From CALMSM01 sp964534095 (GTDB lineage: Bacteria; Patescibacteriota; Saccharimonadia; Saccharimonadales; CALMSM01): DNA of 10,927 nt. The position numbers were made by a program, and so were the translations under genes. Below the pieces are notes generated by a model that was given only the letters and a program-made list of their open reading frames with translations, searched no databases and was not told where the DNA came from. The DNA is taken from positions 1-10,927 of the forward strand of contig CAZHPF010000027.1 in NCBI GenBank assembly GCA_964534095.1, read 5' to 3'. Shown piece by piece: positions 8,001 through 10,927 of the stretch; positions within the stretch are counted from its first letter, which is position 1, and each line of letters begins with the position of its first letter.

Positions 8001-8664
8001 GTGCATCGCACGTTACGACAACGGGGATATTAAGTTCTTTGCCAAGCTTAAGCACCTGGTTGTTAACGGTCTCCTGCTCAGCACTATGCATTGGATTATC
8101 CGGGTGGCCATGGTCTTGGATTTCCAGGTAATAACGGTCGCCAAACACTTTTTTGTACCAACTGGCGATTTTTTTTGCTTGTTCGTACTGCTCCTGCTTA
8201 AGTGCATCCCCAATTTCACCGCCCATACAAGCACTCAATATTATGAGACCCTCGCCGTATTGCTCTAGCAGCTCATGGTCAATACGAGGGAAATAGTAAA
8301 ACCCTTCCAGATTAGCGATTGTACTGAGCATCATGAGGTTACGATAACCGGTGTTATTCATTGCCAGGATAATCAAGTGATAGCGGTTTTTATCATGGGC
8401 TGGGTCTTTGTCGGTGTGTTTGCGCGCCGCTACATATGTTTCGATGCCAATAATCGGTTTAATTTCATTATTGATGGCTTCTTTATAAAAATCAATTGCA
8501 CCCGACAGAGTACCGTGATCAGTAATGGCCACAGCCGCCATTGACTGTTCTTTGACAAAATTAATAAGCGGACCGACTCTTGTTAGGCCATCAAGCAGGC
8601 TGTACTGCGTATGATTATGCAAATGAACATAATCGCTTGCATCTAATGTGTGTTTCCCGGCCAT
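5026..8664 (-). CDS. dnaE: DNA polymerase III subunit alpha
   Basis: Replicative polymerase of the DnaE type, 1212 aa. Domains in order: PHP domain (about 11-290) with HLHNH at 14-18, ITDHG at 47-51, GIE at 73-75, His96, SAC at 144-146 and CDAH at 219-222; polymerase palm with MPDVDIDIQDSRRDEVI at 427-443 and the third catalytic Asp in LLKMDFLG (Asp585); FGPGRGSAAGS at 386-396; fingers with RPGPL at 665-669 and CFNKSHSACYGLISYQTAYL at 776-795; tandem helix-hairpin-helix region (about 855-910); beta-clamp motif QTDLF at 942-946; OB fold (about 1018-1100); and a small C-terminal domain from about 1140. All metal-ligand positions of an active PHP exonuclease look occupied, unlike E. coli DnaE. 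The ATG at 8664 has no Shine-Dalgarno sequence but has a -10 eight bases upstream. Length and motif order are complete; there is no frameshift or intein. Confidence 0.97.
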   Translation of the reverse strand: MAGKHTLDASDYVHLHNHTQYSLLDGLTRVGPLINFVKEQSMAAVAITDHGTLSGAIDFYKEAINNEIKPIIGIETYVAARKHTDKDPAHDKNRYHLIILAMNNTGYRNLMMLSTIANLEGFYYFPRIDHELLEQYGEGLIILSACMGGEIGDALKQEQYEQAKKIASWYKKVFGDRYYLEIQDHGHPDNPMHSAEQETVNNQVLKLGKELNIPVVVTCDAHYLRHEDQDAHEILLCVGTGSFLSDEKRMSLKDFPLHVAEPAEVIKRWGDACPEVITNTRAIADRCDVSIDLGKILIPKFPTPAGEDEKSYLHKLVYHGLAWRYGGVSEAKAQKLSIPAVKKLLKKNINDRAAYELSVIESMGFNGYFLIIQDFINWGKDQGIVFGPGRGSAAGSIIAYALKITELDPLSYDLLFERFLNPDRISMPDVDIDIQDSRRDEVIQYCVQKYGKDRVANIVTFGRMFARNAVRDVSRVLQVPYAEADRLAKMIPPPVQGRHIPLEKSIVENPDLAREYESNATAKMVLDQAVRLEGTIRSHGVHAAGVVIAPDEIVKFAPLEMAQKGVISTQYSMGPIEELGLLKMDFLGLSNLTIIKNALRIIKRVYDKDIDINTIPLDDQETFKLLQRGDTTGIFQFESSGMKRYLRELKPTEFDDVIAMGALYRPGPLSAGLTDSFIKRKNKQEEVIYPHRLMEPALKNTFGVLVYQEQVMQISRDVCGFSGGEADTLRKAIGKKKLDVMEKMRIDFIRGAVKNGVDETVIEKFWQDLLGFADYCFNKSHSACYGLISYQTAYLKAHFPAAFMAALMTSDFNDTDRLAIEITECKHMGIEVLPPDVNESFIEFAVVPGKKTKIRFGMSAIKNVGTGAVENILEARDKEGSFESLEAFLGRVNTSVVNRKAIDSLVKAGAFDRFGDRSTLLHSIETIIAYGQRVHKQKQLGQTDLFSGFGLEASDKPSSAGPQLALVAPSVPYTPRELLGWERELLGLYLSQQPLEAFSTILAEQTVPLNTLQVDHNGKAVTVGGSIVEFREITTKNGQKMAFVKIADLFAEVELILFPSIYQQTLGVWERDRIVIVKGKVDTSDRDGNVTTEIKLLVDDAREITHEQAAAYQATGKKPRPLKSSKVKVTLKKPSAPAPMQRVFVRLTTSADQDKLRSIKHIIDTHPGDTEVVLVVGSDQAKQIIRLPGGVVTDGAVVALQDTVGSANVKIA

Positions 8665-8672
8665 TACTACTT

Positions 8673-8701
8673 ATTTTAGCAATATTCCTGGCGTACGTCA
8701 C
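8673..8701 (-). promoter_or_regulatory. dnaE promoter, extended -10, leaderless type
   Basis: Minus strand: GTGACG (complement of 8696-8701, 4/6), a 17-bp spacer, TAAAAT (complement of 8673-8678, 5/6), preceded by TGC so that it reads as an extended -10, then 8 bases to the ATG at 8664. It lies in the 58-bp gap after the small membrane operon. Confidence 0.6.
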
Positions 8702-8722
8702 GCGGGGGTTGCAGGCAATATG

Positions 8723-9010
8723 CTAACGACTATGCTGTTGGGTATTGACCGTATCACGTAAATCATTTGTCAACCTACCAACAAGCGGAACTTGGCTAAA
8801 CAAAGAGAGGATCCAAATCAGCAATGCCACCAGTATGGTAGCGCCGATAGCGCCACCTAAGCCCTGAAACAAACCTTTTACAAAACTCATTCGATAGCTT
8901 TTGGCACGATCCAAATAACCAGACTCGTAAACGCTTGCAACAATCCGTCCAAGCTCTTCGTACTCTTGGGCTGACTTATTTTTTTGGGGTTTTGGCGACT
9001 TCGCTGACAT
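8723..9010 (-). CDS. Small membrane protein, DUF5665-like
   Basis: A 95-residue protein with a Lys/Pro-rich N-terminus (SAKSPKPQKNK), a short predicted helix EYEELGRIVASVYESGYLDR, then RMSFVKGLFQGLGGAIGATI leading into one hydrophobic membrane segment (about 50-73) that ends FSQVPLVG. This resembles the family I know as DUF5665, which has no assigned function; that match is from memory and needs a profile search. It is the last gene of a three-gene operon. Its start at 9010 overlaps the end of the YtxH-like gene by 35 bp in another frame, and the next ATG would remove nearly half the protein. No Shine-Dalgarno sequence is apparent, which suggests translational coupling to the upstream gene. 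No terminator is visible between it and dnaE. Confidence 0.75.
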   Translation of the reverse strand: MSAKSPKPQKNKSAQEYEELGRIVASVYESGYLDRAKSYRMSFVKGLFQGLGGAIGATILVALLIWILSLFSQVPLVGRLTNDLRDTVNTQQHSR

Positions 9011-9386
9011 GTTTTTTGAGATTTTCTAATGCTTTGGAGGCTTCTTGAATTGCGCTATCGAGTTCCGTCGAATCTGCTTCACCTGAGTGAAGCCTGCTAA
9101 GTAGTTCTTTAACCTTTACTTTGGCTGACTCGGCAGCGCTCAAGGCCGACTTTGCGACCGATTTCAGTTCGTCAGCCTTCTGATGCCCTTCGTCAATAAC
9201 TTTATCCAGTTCGGTGTGGAGCTCTTTTAGCTTTTTTTCAGCCTCAACTTTTAGTTTACCGGCTTCATCTTTAATATCCTGGCGTGTTTCTTTGCCGCTT
9301 TTAGGAGCGGTTAAGATACCGGCTACATACCCGCCGACTGCAGCGAATAATGTCCCTAGCGCCCATTTTTTGCCGTTATTTGCCAT
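8976..9386 (-). CDS. YtxH-like single-pass membrane protein with long coiled coil
   Basis: A 136-residue protein with the YtxH-domain signature: a short N-terminal membrane segment (about 8-26, WALGTLFAAVGGYVAGIL) directly followed by TAPKSGKETRQDI, then a long Lys/Glu/Ala-rich helix with heptad character (about 32-105) and a Lys-rich tail. YtxH proteins are widespread small envelope or stress-associated proteins without a defined biochemical role. The start at 9386 is chosen because it has a Shine-Dalgarno sequence 8 bases upstream and begins just before the membrane segment. A TTG 48 bases further upstream would double the overlap with the preceding gene without adding recognisable sequence. 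It overlaps the upstream gene by 11 bp and the downstream gene by 35 bp, so the three are translated from one mRNA. Confidence 0.85.
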   Translation of the reverse strand: MANNGKKWALGTLFAAVGGYVAGILTAPKSGKETRQDIKDEAGKLKVEAEKKLKELHTELDKVIDEGHQKADELKSVAKSALSAAESAKVKVKELLSRLHSGEADSTELDSAIQEASKALENLKKHVSEVAKTPKK

Positions 9387-9654
9387 TGTCTTTATCCTTC
9401 CTTTTACTGGTTTGTCCTCGAACTGTTTCCACAATTCCTTTTACGAGCTTCGCAATAGCCATTGGGCCAGCCGCTTTGCCTACAAACGTACTGACAGCTT
9501 CTGCCGTGTCAGCAATCGATTCAGCTTTTTCGGTTATATGCCGCAGTTGTTTCAGCAATTTGATAGTAAAAACAAGCGTAACGATGCTTAACAATAAGAA
9601 AAGCGCTAAAAAACCGGCAAGCACAACAACAAGTATTTGTTCAGCAGTGTTCAT
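9376..9654 (-). CDS. Small single-pass membrane protein, first gene of the YtxH operon
   Basis: A 92-residue protein: short polar N-terminus (MNTAEQ), one hydrophobic membrane segment (about 7-30, ILVVVLAGFLALFLLLSIVT), an amphipathic helix LKQLRHITEKAESIADTAEA, a Gly/Pro-containing second helix (VGKAAGPMAIAKLVKGIVE), and a strongly basic tail RGQTSKRKDKDNGK. The layout (membrane anchor, then cytoplasmic helix) recalls DUF948/YoxC-type proteins that often accompany YtxH proteins, but I do not recognise it with certainty. The ATG at 9654 is preferred over an in-frame GTG at 9660, because a -10 ends 7 bases before the ATG. The gene follows the galU stop codon by only 5 bp and overlaps the YtxH gene by 11 bp. 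Confidence 0.78.
   Translation of the reverse strand: MNTAEQILVVVLAGFLALFLLLSIVTLVFTIKLLKQLRHITEKAESIADTAEAVSTFVGKAAGPMAIAKLVKGIVETVRGQTSKRKDKDNGK
9394..9403 (-). promoter_or_regulatory. Ribosome binding site of the YtxH-like gene
   Basis: The minus strand reads AAGGAAGGAT, with its nearest AGGA core 8 bases before the ATG at 9386. It is the clearest Shine-Dalgarno sequence found at any gene start here, and it belongs to an operon-internal gene that cannot be leaderless. It decides the start of this gene. Confidence 0.65.
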
Positions 9655-9659
9655 AAGCA

Positions 9660-10556
9660 CTATTGTAACACTTTCTGTAGATAGTTTCGAAACTCCGTGC
9701 CAAACTCATCATTCGCAAGCCCAAAATCAACGATTGTCTTTAAATATTCCAACTTGTCGCCAGCATCATGGTATGTTCCATTCTTGATTTCGTAAGCATA
9801 GAATGGTGTTTGGCTATCTATCATCGCCTGTATGACCGGCTGCAGCATAAATTCACCGTCACTAGGATTGTGTCGTGCAACGTATTTATCCAAATATCCA
9901 AATATGCCCGGCTCAAATAAATAGCCCCCGACGCTGGCCAAATCAGAAGGAGCTTGATCTGCCCCAGGCTTTTCAATGATGGTGGATATTTTCACTAAAC
10001 CCGGCTCTACTTCGTTACCTGCCACGATTCCGTACTGGTTATACTCTTCCGGTCGTTTTACTTTTTTGCCGCACAAGACATTCCCCCCGTAGCGCTGGTA
10101 TACACCCACCATCTGTGCAAAGCGAGAGGGTTGCGCTACGAACACATCATCGGCGAACGTATAAATAAACGGCTCGTCTCCTATCAAATGAGCAGCGTTC
10201 ATGAGGGGCGTCGCATTGCCGAGAGGACCTTTCTGTCGGATATAAATAAAATTGGCCAAATCGGAGATACGGCTCGTCTGCTCTAGAAGCTTGGTTTTAC
10301 CTGATTTTTTAAGCGAAAGCCGCAAGTCGCTACTCATATAGTCGAAATGGTCTTCAATGACACGCTTGTGGTATCCCGTCACAATAATGATGTCTTGTAC
10401 GCCCGCTTCAACAAGCTCCTCGACAATATACTGAATAACGGGTTTGTCAATCAAGGGAAGCATTTCCTTGGGCATCGCTTTGGTCTGCGGCAAGAATCGC
10501 GTGCCAAACCCAGCGGCAGCAATGACGGCTTTACGAACTGGCTTCGTATGGTTCAT
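9660..10556 (-). CDS. galU: UTP--glucose-1-phosphate uridylyltransferase
   Basis: Makes UDP-glucose and pyrophosphate from UTP and glucose 1-phosphate in the cytoplasm, supplying envelope glycans and glycosyltransferases. The 298 residues match the usual GalU length. Landmarks: nucleotide-binding AAAGFGTRFLPQTKAMPKEM (13-32, with Lys30 of PKEMLP), KPVIQYIVEE (38-47), FADD at 134-137 (the metal-binding Asp motif, often LPDD), QYGIV at 174-178, EKP at 195-197, GGYLF at 210-214, and GDKLEYLKT at 266-274. The loop usually written PLGLGHA reads PLGNATPL (111-118), a variant of the sugar-phosphate/base-binding segment, so a related nucleotidyltransferase specificity is possible but less likely. The ATG at 10556 has no Shine-Dalgarno sequence and follows a -10 by 6 bases. 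The last codons contain the promoter of the next operon. Confidence 0.93.
   Translation of the reverse strand: MNHTKPVRKAVIAAAGFGTRFLPQTKAMPKEMLPLIDKPVIQYIVEELVEAGVQDIIIVTGYHKRVIEDHFDYMSSDLRLSLKKSGKTKLLEQTSRISDLANFIYIRQKGPLGNATPLMNAAHLIGDEPFIYTFADDVFVAQPSRFAQMVGVYQRYGGNVLCGKKVKRPEEYNQYGIVAGNEVEPGLVKISTIIEKPGADQAPSDLASVGGYLFEPGIFGYLDKYVARHNPSDGEFMLQPVIQAMIDSQTPFYAYEIKNGTYHDAGDKLEYLKTIVDFGLANDEFGTEFRNYLQKVLQ
9662..9670 (-). promoter_or_regulatory. Extended -10 promoter of the YtxH operon, inside the galU 3' end
   Basis: The minus strand reads TGT-TACAAT (hexamer is the complement of 9662-9667, 5/6; TG at the extended position), then 7 bases to the ATG at 9654. The hexamer covers the last two sense codons and the first base of the stop codon of galU. 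The -35 region is poor (TTCGAA at 18 bp), as allowed for an extended -10. Confidence 0.55.
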
Positions 10557-10562
10557 CTGTTT

Positions 10563-10591
10563 ATTCTAACTCATGGAGAGGCACACGCAAA
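10563..10591 (-). promoter_or_regulatory. galU promoter, leaderless type
   Basis: Minus strand: TAGAAT (complement of 10563-10568, 5/6 to the -10 consensus), then 6 bases to the ATG at 10556. The -35 position at 17 bp holds TTTGCG, a weak match, so only the -10 is well supported. It sits in the 49-bp gap after the upstream gene. Confidence 0.5.
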
Positions 10592-10605
10592 CTTTAGATG
10601 GAGGC

Positions 10606-10927
10606 TTAAGCAGCTAGCTGAATGTTTGGCTTGCCTCGCTCCACCACAGTTAAAGATTGGCCTATCCGCAGCGGTAGCCCAACCGAGTTAGGGTGGTGTA
10701 ACAGGTTTTGTCCGAAGAATTTACCTTTAGGATGCGCCGGATCTGCTAAGTCAAAGCCTTGCCGCGACTCCAGGAAATCCTTCAGCACGGATACGTCGCC
10801 TTTCTGTCCGGCATGTTCGCCAAACTGCTCAATCCCTGTCATGACACAGCGAGAACGAGCTTGGGTTATAAACAGCCGTAGCATACCGGCCCTCAGCTCT
10901 TTCCATTCGTCTTCTTCAAAAGCATCT
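10606..10927 (-). CDS. Unrecognised protein, N-terminus cut off by window edge
   Basis: An open frame enters from the right edge and ends at TAA (10608-10606), giving the last 106 residues. An internal ATG at 10884 exists, but the frame stays open to the edge with plausible sequence before it (EEDEWKELRAG), so the gene very probably starts outside the window. The visible part is soluble: no membrane segment, one cysteine (SRCVMTG), and a C-terminal stretch HHPNSVGLPLRIGQSLTVVE that looks like compact beta structure. I recognise no family. The stop codon lies 49 bp upstream of the galU ATG on the same strand; because galU has its own -10, co-transcription is possible but not required. Confidence 0.7.
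   Translation of the reverse strand, partial: DAFEEDEWKELRAGMLRLFITQARSRCVMTGIEQFGEHAGQKGDVSVLKDFLESRQGFDLADPAHPKGKFFGQNLLHHPNSVGLPLRIGQSLTVVERGKPNIQLAA

Noticed and set aside
5171..8544. Numerous plus-strand open frames of 66-103 codons within dnaE
   Set aside because: They are antisense shadows of a complete dnaE and show no recognisable domains or upstream signals.
8665..8722. Possible terminator or small RNA between the small operon and dnaE
   Set aside because: No stem followed by a T run could be built on either strand; the bases are accounted for by the dnaE promoter.
9387..9434. YtxH-like protein starting 16 residues earlier at TTG 9434
   Set aside because: The good Shine-Dalgarno and the family-like short N-terminus both point to 9386; the longer form would overlap the upstream gene by 59 bp.

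Overview
The window looks like a chromosomal housekeeping segment of a small-genome bacterium of the Candidate Phyla Radiation, most likely Candidatus Saccharibacteria (TM7). This rests on gene content (a short malic enzyme, a PilB-type pilus ATPase, a stand-alone SpoU methyltransferase, a membrane CAP-domain protein, DnaE with an intact PHP domain, GalU, and a small YtxH-containing membrane operon), on tight packing and on moderate GC. I cannot confirm it by search. UGA is an ordinary stop (the malic enzyme ends in TGA), so the UGA-glycine code of Gracilibacteria/SR1 does not apply.

Layout, left to right: an unrecognised partial gene on the minus strand (1-726); divergently from it the malic enzyme (794-1927, plus); convergent with that, the PilB/GspE-type ATPase (1956-3554, minus); divergent from pilB, a SpoU-family RNA methyltransferase (3619-4116, plus), then a three-pass membrane CAP/SCP protein (4159-5019, plus); convergent with that, dnaE (5026-8664, minus). 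Upstream on the minus strand lies a three-gene operon of small membrane proteins (9654 to 8723: single-TM protein, YtxH-like protein, DUF5665-like protein), preceded by galU (9660-10556, minus) and an unrecognised partial gene (10606-10927, minus). No rRNA, tRNA, CRISPR, insertion sequence or gene-free stretch above 300 bases was seen.

The most interesting signal is regulatory. Nearly every gene that begins a transcription unit has no Shine-Dalgarno sequence. Instead, a sigma70-like -10 hexamer ends 6-9 bases before its ATG, which places the predicted transcription start on or next to the start codon (leaderless mRNA). This pattern also decides several start codons. The clearest Shine-Dalgarno sequence I found belongs to a gene inside the small operon. 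In addition, both divergent gene pairs share one 7-bp -35 core (TTGTCAA at 758-764, TTGACAA at 3585-3591) used in both directions, so polymerase binding on the two sides should be mutually exclusive.

The genes do not form one pathway. They cover pyruvate/malate metabolism, type IV pilus assembly, RNA modification, DNA replication, UDP-glucose supply for the cell envelope, and envelope-associated small proteins. The second protein-level oddity is that the pilus ATPase contains no cysteine at all and so lacks the tetracysteine zinc site usual in PilB/GspE.
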